Below, one piece after another: positions 1 through 6,154 of a DNA stretch of 6,154 nt. Numbering within the stretch: position 1 is the first letter of the stretch; every line of letters begins with the position of its first letter. Source of the stretch: Pseudomonadota bacterium (GTDB taxonomy: Bacteria > Pseudomonadota > Gammaproteobacteria > Woeseiales > Woeseiaceae). Position numbers and translations under genes: made by a program. The notes under the pieces are model-generated. The model searched no databases, had not been told where the DNA came from, and saw only the letters and a list, made by a program, of their open reading frames with translations. The stretch lies in NCBI GenBank assembly GCA_027295475.1, contig JAPUKV010000098.1:1-6154 (forward strand), read 5' to 3'.

Positions 1-10
1 GAGTGCATTG

Positions 11-1645
11 GTGGCAGACAGCATCGACATAAAGGTCCCTGATCTGGGAGATTTTGCCGACGTCGAAGTGATCGAGGTGCTGGTCAAAGCCGGCGATCGG
101 ATCGCGCGCGAAGATAGTCTCATCACGCTGGAGACGGACAAGGCGTCGATGGACGTGCCGGCAACCGATCACGGCGTCATCGAAGAACTAACGGTCGCGG
201 TTGGCGATAAAGTATCGAGCGGCGACGTCATCGGTCGTCTGGCGGTAGAGGTCGGTGACACTGTCGTGGTAACACCGGCGATCGAGGCGAATCTGATGCA
301 GGGAGACACAACTGTTATCGCTTCATCGGCCACTGACGCGACGGCGCCCGGCGGCAAAAAGACATTGTCTGTACCCGACCTCGGCGATTTCACCGATGTT
401 GACGTCATCGAAGTGCATATTGCGCCAGGCGACGATGTTGCCGTCGACGACCCGCTGGTAACGCTGGAGACAGACAAAGCAGCGATGGATGTGCCTGCCG
501 TCGTTGCAGGAAAAATAGACGCCGTTTTGCTCAAAGTTGGCGATACCGTTGCCGCGGGCTCGCCCATCGCGGTTATCGATGCGATTGCCGGTGTTGCCGC
601 AGCCGTCGGGGAGACCGCCGAAAAAGCCGCGCCACCCCCCGCGAAGCCTGCGCCGGCGCCAAAACCGGCGGAGGCTCCTGTACCGCCTGCGGCCCCGCCG
701 CCAGCAGCGGCAACGCTGCCGGCGATTGACGAGGCCGGATTCTCGAAGGCCCATGCGAGTCCGTCGGTCCGCAAGCTCGCACGCGAGCTCGGTGTGAACC
801 TGGCTCAGGTCAAAGGGTCGGGTCTCAAGAACCGCGTCCTCCACGACGACATCAAGGCCTTTGTCAAAGCCATACTCGAGGGAGAGGCACAGGTCGGTGG
901 CGCATTGCCGAAGGTGCCGGGCGTGGACTTCGCGAAGTTCGGCGACATCGAGTCCAAACCGCTGACACGCATTCAAAAAATCGCCGGCCCGCGCTTGCAG
1001 GCAAGCTGGTTAAATATCCCGCATGTCACGCAACATGACCTTGCAGATATCACAGACCTGGAGGCGAAGCGCCAGGCATTGAAAGGGCCTGCCAGGGAAC
1101 GCGGCATCAGCCTGACGCCGCTGGCTTTTATCCTCAAGGCATGTGTTGCCGCGCTCAGGGAATTTCCGAAGGTCAATTCGTCGTTGTCCGAGGATGGCAA
1201 ATCTCTTATTCAAAAGAACTACTACCACCTTGGTTTTGCTGCCGATACCGAGCACGGCTTGATGGTGCCCGTTATTCATGACGCAGATAAGATGGATGTC
1301 TATGAACTGGCGAAACAGCTTGGCACGCTGTCGGCGCTGGCGCGTGAAGGCAAACTGAAAGCAACGCAGCTGCAGGGCGCAAGCTTCACGGTCTCGAGTC
1401 TGGGCGGCATCGGCGGCACCGCGTTCACGCCGATCATTAATGCACCCGAGGTTGCGATTCTGGGTGTGTCGAGGTCGACGATGCAGCCGGTCTGGAATGG
1501 CGCCAAGTTTCGGCCAAGGCTGATGCTGCCGTTCTCGCTGTCCTACGATCACCGCGTCATTGACGGTGCCTATGCTGTGCGCTTCACCACATTCCTGAGC
1601 AAAGCCCTGTCGGACGTCGACGTGCTGCTAGAGGCAACGCCCTAG
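11..1645 (+). CDS. aceF: Dihydrolipoamide acetyltransferase, E2 of pyruvate dehydrogenase complex (two lipoyl domains)
   Basis: Cytoplasmic E2 core of the pyruvate dehydrogenase complex; it moves the acetyl group from E1 through lipoyl-lysine to CoA. Residues here are numbered from the TTG at 8. Lipoyl domain 1 spans about 8-80 (LETDKAS, lipoyl Lys45) and lipoyl domain 2 about 119-192 (LETDKAA, Lys157). An Ala/Pro linker follows at about 203-240, then a peripheral subunit-binding domain at about 249-286 (SPSVRKLARELGV) and the catalytic domain at about 316-545. The catalytic motif is SYDHRVIDG (His515, Asp519). SLGGIGGTAFTPIINAPEVA and PVWNGAKFRPRLMLP match AceF rather than the 2-oxoglutarate E2, and two lipoyl domains also fit AceF. 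GTG at 11 is preferred because a GAG at 1-3 lies seven bases before it; TTG at 8 is possible, and the reading frame is open to the window edge. The gene overlaps lpdA by one base, which implies co-transcription. aceE is expected upstream. Confidence 0.95.
   Translation: MADSIDIKVPDLGDFADVEVIEVLVKAGDRIAREDSLITLETDKASMDVPATDHGVIEELTVAVGDKVSSGDVIGRLAVEVGDTVVVTPAIEANLMQGDTTVIASSATDATAPGGKKTLSVPDLGDFTDVDVIEVHIAPGDDVAVDDPLVTLETDKAAMDVPAVVAGKIDAVLLKVGDTVAAGSPIAVIDAIAGVAAAVGETAEKAAPPPAKPAPAPKPAEAPVPPAAPPPAAATLPAIDEAGFSKAHASPSVRKLARELGVNLAQVKGSGLKNRVLHDDIKAFVKAILEGEAQVGGALPKVPGVDFAKFGDIESKPLTRIQKIAGPRLQASWLNIPHVTQHDLADITDLEAKRQALKGPARERGISLTPLAFILKACVAALREFPKVNSSLSEDGKSLIQKNYYHLGFAADTEHGLMVPVIHDADKMDVYELAKQLGTLSALAREGKLKATQLQGASFTVSSLGGIGGTAFTPIINAPEVAILGVSRSTMQPVWNGAKFRPRLMLPFSLSYDHRVIDGAYAVRFTTFLSKALSDVDVLLEATP
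120..165 (+). repeat. Lipoyl-site DNA repeat, copy A (in aceF lipoyl domain 1)
   Basis: This 46-base segment codes for the lipoylation-site hairpin of E2 lipoyl domain 1. It matches 1754-1799 in lpdA at 43 of 46 positions, differing only at 136, 142 and 163. The third lipoyl domain, around 461-505, is clearly more diverged at DNA level. The repeat is direct, in the same reading phase, and 1634 bases from its partner. Confidence 0.8.
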
Positions 1646-3399
1646 TGCCCAACACCTTAAAGTTGCTGGTCCCCGATCTGGGTGACTTTTCGAACGTCGA
1701 TATTATCGAAGTCCTCGTCAAGACGGGAGATCAGATCGAGGTCGAAGAGTCGGTCATCACGCTGGAGACCGACAAAGCGTCGATGGACGTGCCGGCGACG
1801 CATGCCGGTAAGGTGATTTCGGTACAGGTTGCGGTAGGCGACAAAGTGTCCGCCGGTGATCTGGTGCTGACACTTGAAGCGGCCGATGAGCCGGAAGACG
1901 GCTTCGAAGCGACCATGGTCATCAGTCCGGCCAAACAGCGTGCGTTGGCGGCCGCGGCTTTAGAAGCGCCCGGTGCGGCGCCCAGGCCGGCGCCGGCAAC
2001 TGCAAACAGCACAGAACTGGTTGTGATTGGCGCTGGTGTCGGCGGCTACACCGCCGCTTTCAGGGCAGCCGACCTGGGCCTGGAAGTGACGCTGGTGGAG
2101 CGCTGGCCGGTCCTCGGCGGTGTTTGCCTCAATGTCGGCTGTATCCCGTCCAAAGCACTGCTGCATGTGGCGAAATTCATCGACGAAGCCGAAGCGATGG
2201 CGGACCAGGGCATTCAATTCGGCAAACCGCGGATCAACGCCATTGCCTTGCGCGCATGGAAGAACAAAGTCGTCGATCGCCTGACCGGCGGTCTGACACA
2301 GCTCGCCAAACAAAGAAAAGTAAACGTCGTTCACGCCACAGCGAAGTTCGAGTCGGCCAAGCGGCTGGTTCTTGATAACGGCGAAACGATCGATTTCCGG
2401 CAATGTATCATCGCGGCAGGTTCGGAAAGCATCCGCCTTCCGGGCCTTCCGGAGGATCCCAGAATCATGGATTCTACGGCAGCGCTTGAGCTTGATCCTT
2501 TGCCGAAACGCATGCTTGTGGTCGGCGGCGGCATCATCGGTCTTGAGATGGCCTGTGTCTACAGTGCGCTCGGCACCAGCGTTTCCGTTATCGAGATGAC
2601 TGATGCATTGATGCCGGGCACCGACCCGGATCTCGTGAGACCGTTCCGGAAATTTATTGACAAGCGCTACGAAAAAATCCTGCTGCAGACGAAAGTGACC
2701 AGCATGCGCACGACCGTGCCGGGCATCGAAGTCAGATACGATGGCAAGAAAGAGTCCGGCACGGAGCTCTATGATCGTGTGCTGATCTCGATCGGCAGAA
2801 GCGCTAACGGCAACAAGCTCGATGCACAAAAAGCTGGTGTCGAGGTTGATCAGCGCGGCATTATTCCCGTGGACAAGCAAATGCGGACCAACGTGTCACA
2901 CATTTTCGCGATCGGGGATCTGGCCGGCGGGCCGATGCTCGCCCACAAAGCGGCACACGAAGCCAAAGTGGCTGCAGAGGTCGCTGCCGGTGAAAAAAGT
3001 TCTTTCGATGCGCGGGCAATACCGTCGGTGGCCTTCACCGATCCCGAGATCGCCTGGGTCGGGCTGACAGAGACGGATGCGAAACGCGATGGCATCGAGT
3101 ACGAAAAAGCCCGCTTCCCCTGGGCCGCGAGCGGCCGGGCGCTGTCACTGGGCCGCGATGAAGGATTTACAAAATTATTGTTCGATAAAGACACCGGGCG
3201 CGTGTTAGGCGGTGGGATTGTCGGTCCAAACGCAGGCGACCTGATCGCCGAGGTGGGACTTGCCATCGAGATGGGTGCTGATGCAACCGACATCAGCCGT
3301 ACCATTCACCAGCACCCAACGCTGTCGGAAACGGTCGGCTTTGCTGCAGAGGCCTACGAGGGTACGCTTACCGATTTGTATATTCCCCGAAAGCGCTAG
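1645..3399 (+). CDS. lpdA: Dihydrolipoamide dehydrogenase (E3) with N-terminal lipoyl domain
   Basis: FAD-dependent E3 that reoxidises dihydrolipoyl groups on E2 and passes electrons to NAD+. At 584 aa it is about 110 residues longer than a plain Lpd (about 470-480). The excess is a lipoyl domain at about 5-78 (LETDKASMDVPA, Lys44) and a partly Pro/Ala-rich linker at about 80-122. The E3 core follows: FAD motif VIGAGVGG (127-134), redox disulfide GGVCLNVGCIPSK (Cys161/Cys166), NAD motif VVGGGIIGLE (292-301), second FAD motif FAIGDLAGGP (421-430, Asp425), and the C-terminal active-site HQHPTLSE (His557, Glu562). All key residues are present, so the enzyme should be active. The GTG start shares its G with the aceF stop (TAGTG), and AGAGG at 1630-1634 is a plausible ribosome site ten bases upstream. 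Position next to aceF makes it the PDH-dedicated E3, although Lpd may also serve other 2-oxoacid complexes. Confidence 0.95.
   Translation: MPNTLKLLVPDLGDFSNVDIIEVLVKTGDQIEVEESVITLETDKASMDVPATHAGKVISVQVAVGDKVSAGDLVLTLEAADEPEDGFEATMVISPAKQRALAAAALEAPGAAPRPAPATANSTELVVIGAGVGGYTAAFRAADLGLEVTLVERWPVLGGVCLNVGCIPSKALLHVAKFIDEAEAMADQGIQFGKPRINAIALRAWKNKVVDRLTGGLTQLAKQRKVNVVHATAKFESAKRLVLDNGETIDFRQCIIAAGSESIRLPGLPEDPRIMDSTAALELDPLPKRMLVVGGGIIGLEMACVYSALGTSVSVIEMTDALMPGTDPDLVRPFRKFIDKRYEKILLQTKVTSMRTTVPGIEVRYDGKKESGTELYDRVLISIGRSANGNKLDAQKAGVEVDQRGIIPVDKQMRTNVSHIFAIGDLAGGPMLAHKAAHEAKVAAEVAAGEKSSFDARAIPSVAFTDPEIAWVGLTETDAKRDGIEYEKARFPWAASGRALSLGRDEGFTKLLFDKDTGRVLGGGIVGPNAGDLIAEVGLAIEMGADATDISRTIHQHPTLSETVGFAAEAYEGTLTDLYIPRKR
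1754..1799 (+). repeat. Lipoyl-site DNA repeat, copy B (in lpdA lipoyl domain)
   Basis: Partner of the segment at 120-165 (43 of 46 bases identical). It encodes the lipoyl attachment site of the domain fused to Lpd. High nucleotide identity, including third codon positions, suggests recent duplication or gene conversion between aceF and lpdA, although selection on the motif itself explains part of it. Confidence 0.8.
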
Positions 3400-3432
3400 T
3401 GGTCCATCAATATAGCCTTGTTGGACCACTAG
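3396..3432 (+). terminator. Hairpin spanning the lpdA stop codon (possible operon-end structure)
   Basis: A perfect 11-bp inverted repeat: left arm CTAGTGGTCCA (3396-3406) and right arm TGGACCACTAG (3422-3432). Inside it, after one T-T mismatch, CAA (3408-3410) can pair with TTG (3418-3420), leaving a 7-base loop. The lpdA stop TAG (3397-3399) lies in the left arm. No T-run follows (next bases TCCGGATC), so it is not a classical intrinsic terminator. It could protect the 3' end, assist Rho-dependent termination, or bind a protein as DNA. The structure is directly visible; its function is inferred. Confidence 0.5.
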
Positions 3433-3509
3433 TCCGGATCAGATATTGCTTAGCAGTTCAATGAGTAACAGCTTGCGGATGCGACGTAAAATCGAAGTCA
3501 AGATTCATC
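3400..3509. other. Intergenic gap between the PDH operon and the acyl-CoA dehydrogenase gene
   Basis: This 110-base gap holds the hairpin at its left end and then the leader of the dehydrogenase gene. A TAAAAT at 3487-3492 resembles a -10 box, but no good -35 lies 16-18 bases upstream, and it would leave a leader of only about ten bases. Only weak purine runs precede the ATG (GAAG at 3494-3497, AAGA at 3501-3504 region). Separate transcription of the downstream gene is plausible from the gap size and hairpin but not demonstrated. Confidence 0.4.
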
Positions 3510-5291
3510 ATGAGTGAGTACAACGCGCCGCTGAAAGACATGAACTTCGTGATCCGCGACCTGGCGGATCTCGATCGAATACTGCAGATGCCGGGTTTTG
3601 CAGACATCAGCGACGATGTCGTCGATCAGATACTCGAAGAGGCGGCCCGGTTTTCGCGCGAAGTCTTAGGCCCGGCGAATCTGCCCGGTGACCAGGAAGG
3701 CTGCCGGGTAGAAAACAAAACTGTGATCGTCCCGGACAGTTTCGCCGATGCCTATGGGCAATTCGTCGAGAGTGGCTGGCAGTCACTCTCGTCTTCGCCG
3801 GAATTCGGTGGCATGGGCCTGCCCGAGACCGTCGCTGCCGCGACGATGGAGATGTGGCAAGCGTCGAATCTGGCGTTTTCCCTGTGCCCGTTGTTGACCA
3901 GTGGGGCCATTGCAGCTGTCGACGCGCACGCGAGCGATGAGCTCAAACAAATCTATCTGCCCAATATGGTCAGCGGTGCCTGGACCGGCACGATGAATCT
4001 TTCCGAGCCGCAGGCCGGCTCTGATCTGGCGGCAGTGAAAACACAGGCGGTTCCGGACGGCGCTCAATACAGAATTACGGGTACGAAAATATTCATTACC
4101 TGGGGTGATCAGGAATTTTCGGAAAACGTCATCCACCTGGTGCTTGCGCGCTTGGCGGACGCGCCGGATGGCGTGAGAGGGCTATCGCTGTTCCTCGTGC
4201 CGAAGCATCTTGTCAACGACGACGGCAGCATCGGCGATCGCAACGACGCCTACTGCACGTCGGTCGAGCACAAACTCGGCATTCACGCCAGCCCGACCTG
4301 CGTCATAACTTATGGCGATGGGGACGGCGCGATCGGATATCTCGTCGGTGAGGAAAACAGGGGGCTGGCCGGCATGTTCACGATGATGAACCATGCCCGG
4401 CTCAACGTCGGAATCCAGGGACTGGCGATCAGCGAACGTGCTTATCAACTGGCCAGGGACTTTGCACAGGAAAGAATCCAGGGCGAGGCGCCCGGTAATA
4501 AAGGTCGCGTCACGATCATCCACCACGCGGACGTACGCCGCATGCTGTTAGTCATGAAGTCGCTCATCGAAGCTATGCGCGCGACCGCGTACACGACGGC
4601 CGCTGTGGTCGACACGATTCATCACAGCGCTGATCCGGAGCAGCGCGCTGCCGCCGCGGCGAGAGCCGCATTGCTCACGCCGGTCGTGAAAGGCTGGATG
4701 ACCGAAGTCGCGCAGGAACTGACGTCGCTCGGTGTGCAGGTTCACGGGGGCATGGGTTTTGTCGAAGAGACGGGCGCCGCACAGCATATGCGCGATGCGA
4801 GAATACTGACTATATACGAGGGCACAACGGGTATTCAGGCGAATGATCTGGTCGGTCGGAAGATCCTGTTTGACGATGGCAAGGCCATGCAAGAGTTGCT
4901 CGAGGAGATGCGTTCCCTGGACAAAGACCTCGCAAGCGCTGATGAGCTGGCCACGATTCGAGATGGGCTGACCAGCGGCATCGAGGATCTTGCCGGGGCG
5001 ACAGACTGGTTAGTTGCAAACGCGACGGATGACCAGAATGTGCCGGGCGCTGCGTCGGTCAACCTGCTGATGTTGGCCGGCACGGTAATCGGCGGCTGGC
5101 AAATGGCGCGTGCAGCACTTGCAGCCACTCGCAGGCCGGTGGCTGGAGACACGGACAAGGCGTTTCTCGAGGCGAAAGTGATTACGGCCCGATTTTATGC
5201 CGAGCAGATTCTGCCGCGCTCATCCGGCTATCGTCAGGCAGCGATGTCGGGGAGTGACACCACCATGGCGATGCCCGAGGAATCGTTCTAG
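3510..5291 (+). CDS. Acyl-CoA dehydrogenase, long DmdC/FadE-like family
   Basis: FAD flavoenzyme that introduces a trans-2,3 double bond into an acyl-CoA and passes electrons to ETF. At 593 aa it is longer than classical short/medium-chain enzymes (about 380-400). It has the extra N-terminal segment (YNAPLKDMNFVI, residues 4-15) and a C-terminal helical extension (about 460-593) typical of the roughly 600-aa class annotated as 3-methylmercaptopropionyl-CoA dehydrogenase (DmdC) or generic acyl-CoA dehydrogenase. Visible motifs are the active-site loop MNLSEPQAGSDL (162-173), FAD-side KIFITWGDQE (193-202), VQVHGGMGF (409-417), and IYEGTTGIQANDLVGRK (435-451) with predicted catalytic base Glu437. 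No signal peptide or membrane span is evident. The ATG at 3510 is preferred because MSEYNAPLKDM matches family N termini, although its ribosome site is weak. The substrate cannot be fixed from sequence; a DMSP-specific role should not be assumed. Confidence 0.9.
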   Translation: MSEYNAPLKDMNFVIRDLADLDRILQMPGFADISDDVVDQILEEAARFSREVLGPANLPGDQEGCRVENKTVIVPDSFADAYGQFVESGWQSLSSSPEFGGMGLPETVAAATMEMWQASNLAFSLCPLLTSGAIAAVDAHASDELKQIYLPNMVSGAWTGTMNLSEPQAGSDLAAVKTQAVPDGAQYRITGTKIFITWGDQEFSENVIHLVLARLADAPDGVRGLSLFLVPKHLVNDDGSIGDRNDAYCTSVEHKLGIHASPTCVITYGDGDGAIGYLVGEENRGLAGMFTMMNHARLNVGIQGLAISERAYQLARDFAQERIQGEAPGNKGRVTIIHHADVRRMLLVMKSLIEAMRATAYTTAAVVDTIHHSADPEQRAAAAARAALLTPVVKGWMTEVAQELTSLGVQVHGGMGFVEETGAAQHMRDARILTIYEGTTGIQANDLVGRKILFDDGKAMQELLEEMRSLDKDLASADELATIRDGLTSGIEDLAGATDWLVANATDDQNVPGAASVNLLMLAGTVIGGWQMARAALAATRRPVAGDTDKAFLEAKVITARFYAEQILPRSSGYRQAAMSGSDTTMAMPEESF

Positions 5292-5339
5292 CAGGTTGTT
5301 GAAGGACCCTGTTTATCGGCGGCCTGCTAGGCGACTTTT
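5288..5339 (+). terminator. Hairpin terminator between convergent genes
   Basis: In + strand RNA, 5288-5330 folds almost completely. CTAGCAGG (5288-5295) pairs with CCTGCTAG (5323-5330), and pairing continues through 5296-5302 with 5316-5322, an A-A mismatch (5303/5315), then 5304-5307 with 5311-5314 around a three-base loop. Six pairs are G-U, so they become A-C mismatches in the opposite transcript; the structure therefore favours the dehydrogenase transcript. A short T4 run at 5336-5339 follows after five bases, making it an imperfect intrinsic terminator. The left arm contains the dehydrogenase stop and the right arm the stop of the opposing gene. Confidence 0.6.
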
Positions 5340-6154
5340 CTCGGTTCGACATCCGGATATAACTCATTCAGCGGAACTGAGCGGCCGTCGTGCTGCACAA
5401 TGCGGCAGTGGAAGCGCTTCAGCTTGCGAGGTTCCGTCACTCCACAGGAATGCGCGATGATGCCGATTTCCTTGCGCATGTTTTCGGAGTATTGGCGCAC
5501 GCGCTCGGCCTTGTCTGCCGGCACGAGCCCACGCTGCAGGCGTTTATCGTGAGTCGTAACACCGGTCGGGCAGGTGTTCTTGTTGCATTGCAGGGCCTGA
5601 ATGCAGCCAAGCGCAAACATGAAGCCACGCGCCGAGTTGATGAAATCTGCGCCGACGCACAGCGCCCAGGCGGCCTCCATCGGAGTAATCAACTTGCCAC
5701 TTGCGATGACATGAATGCGCGCGTCGAGATCATGCCGATTAATCATATCGACGACGAGCGGCAGGCTTTCCCTGATCGGCAGTCCGACGCTGTCCATCAG
5801 GCTCATCGGTGCAGCGCCGGTGCCGCCGTCGCCGCTGTCAACCGTAATAAAATCGGGTGCGCTCTCGATGCCACGCTTGTGAACGAGTTCGAACAACTCG
5901 TCGAGCCAGCCGTATGCGCCGATCACGGTCTTGAAGCCGACCGGTTTACCGGTGACGTCCCGAATGTGGTCGATCATGTCGAGGAGGTCCTCGGCGGAGT
6001 CGACATCGGGATGGCGATTCGGGCTGATCGAATCTTCACCTTCCGGGATACCGCGGATCTTCGCGATTTCTGCGGTGACCTTGGCGCCGGGCAAAATGCC
6101 GCCTTTACCCGGTTTTGCGCCCTGGCTGAGCTTGACCTCGATCATCTTCACCTG
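5327..6154 (-). CDS. FMN-binding glutamate synthase family protein, C-terminal part (partial)
   Basis: Partial gene entering from the right edge; the reading frame is open to 6154. The GTG at 6151-6149 is probably an internal Val codon, because MIEVKLSQGAKPGKGG is a mid-protein motif of this family. About 275 C-terminal residues are visible. They match the FMN-binding central domain of glutamate synthase large subunit: the substrate/FMN region LSQGAKPGKGG (8-18, numbered from the GTG), FITVDSGDGGTGAAP (101-115), and GCIQALQCNKNTCPTGV (182-198), whose Cys183, Cys189 and Cys194 give the C-x5-C-x4-C pattern that binds a [3Fe-4S] cluster in GltB. The protein stops about 80 residues after the cluster, so the C-terminal GltB beta-helix (GXGXG) domain is absent. 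This fits the stand-alone family of roughly 500-550 aa, not full GltB. Its reaction is uncertain: glutamate-synthase-like or another FMN amination chemistry. It converges on the acyl-CoA dehydrogenase with 35 bases between stops. Confidence 0.88.
   Translation of the reverse strand, partial: QVKMIEVKLSQGAKPGKGGILPGAKVTAEIAKIRGIPEGEDSISPNRHPDVDSAEDLLDMIDHIRDVTGKPVGFKTVIGAYGWLDELFELVHKRGIESAPDFITVDSGDGGTGAAPMSLMDSVGLPIRESLPLVVDMINRHDLDARIHVIASGKLITPMEAAWALCVGADFINSARGFMFALGCIQALQCNKNTCPTGVTTHDKRLQRGLVPADKAERVRQYSENMRKEIGIIAHSCGVTEPRKLKRFHCRIVQHDGRSVPLNELYPDVEPRKVA

Noticed and set aside
8..10. TTG at 8 as the aceF start
   Set aside because: GTG at 11 has better spacing from the GAG at 1-3 and yields a typical short AceF N terminus. 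Too little upstream sequence is present to settle it.
169..976. Long open frames on the - strand opposite aceF (169-774 and 323-976)
   Set aside because: They are shadows of the GC-rich, Ala/Pro-rich coding strand. Their products are low-complexity (Gly/Ala/Ser or Arg-rich) with no recognisable domain, while the + frame encodes an unmistakable AceF.
2091..2098. GCTGGTGG, identical to the E. coli Chi site
   Set aside because: It is a single occurrence explained by coding sequence within lpdA, and the host's Chi sequence is unknown.
1960..2880. 306-aa open frame on the - strand opposite lpdA
   Set aside because: It is long enough to catch the eye, but it lies entirely inside the well-conserved lpdA frame. 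Its His/Arg/Cys-rich composition and lack of any known motif point to a codon-bias artefact.
3396..3432. Possible FadR-type operator (TGGTCCA ... TGGACCA) ahead of the acyl-CoA dehydrogenase
   Set aside because: The half-sites resemble TGGTC/GACCA, but 15 bases separate the arms, whereas a FadR-type site is a compact palindrome of about 17 bases. The element also lies at the lpdA stop, about 80 bases from the start codon.
3487..3492. TAAAAT as a -10 promoter box for the acyl-CoA dehydrogenase
   Set aside because: No reasonable -35 is found at 16-18 bases upstream, and the implied leader would be about ten bases. It is too weak to list as a promoter.
6149..6151. GTG at 6151 as the start of the glutamate-synthase-like gene
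   Set aside because: The frame stays open to the window edge, and the sequence right after it is an internal family motif, so the gene is cut by the window rather than starting here.

Overview
The window is an ordinary-looking bacterial chromosomal stretch coding for central metabolism. It most likely comes from a GC-rich proteobacterium. A gamma- or betaproteobacterium is favoured because a PDH-type E2 (AceF) is followed directly by a dihydrolipoamide dehydrogenase that carries its own N-terminal lipoyl domain, an arrangement known from those classes. No mobile element, CRISPR array, tRNA or rRNA is visible.

Layout: (1) About 1-3399, + strand: the 3' part of a pyruvate dehydrogenase operon. 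aceF (E2, two lipoyl domains) is followed by a lipoyl-fused lpdA (E3), with a one-base stop/start overlap. The E1 gene aceE would be expected just upstream, outside the window. (2) 3400-3509: a 110-base gap. It begins with an 11-bp hairpin that includes the lpdA stop codon, and otherwise shows no convincing promoter. (3) 3510-5291, + strand: a long (593 aa) acyl-CoA dehydrogenase of the DmdC/FadE-like type. (4) 5288-5339: a compact hairpin between convergent genes, best explained as the terminator of the dehydrogenase. (5) 5327-6154, - strand: the C-terminal part of a stand-alone FMN/[3Fe-4S] glutamate-synthase-domain protein, cut by the window edge.

Functionally, the first two genes give the E2 and E3 parts of the complex that makes acetyl-CoA from pyruvate. 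The acyl-CoA dehydrogenase oxidises an acyl-CoA, plausibly feeding the same acetyl-CoA pool, but it has its own leader and need not be co-regulated. The glutamate-synthase-like gene is transcribed towards the others and is probably unrelated in function.

I found no strong evidence for a new system. The more unusual points are the three near-identical lipoyl modules in two adjacent genes, the strand-asymmetric hairpin whose arms contain both convergent stop codons, and the fact that all four stop codons are TAG inside CTAG, a tetranucleotide otherwise nearly absent from the window.
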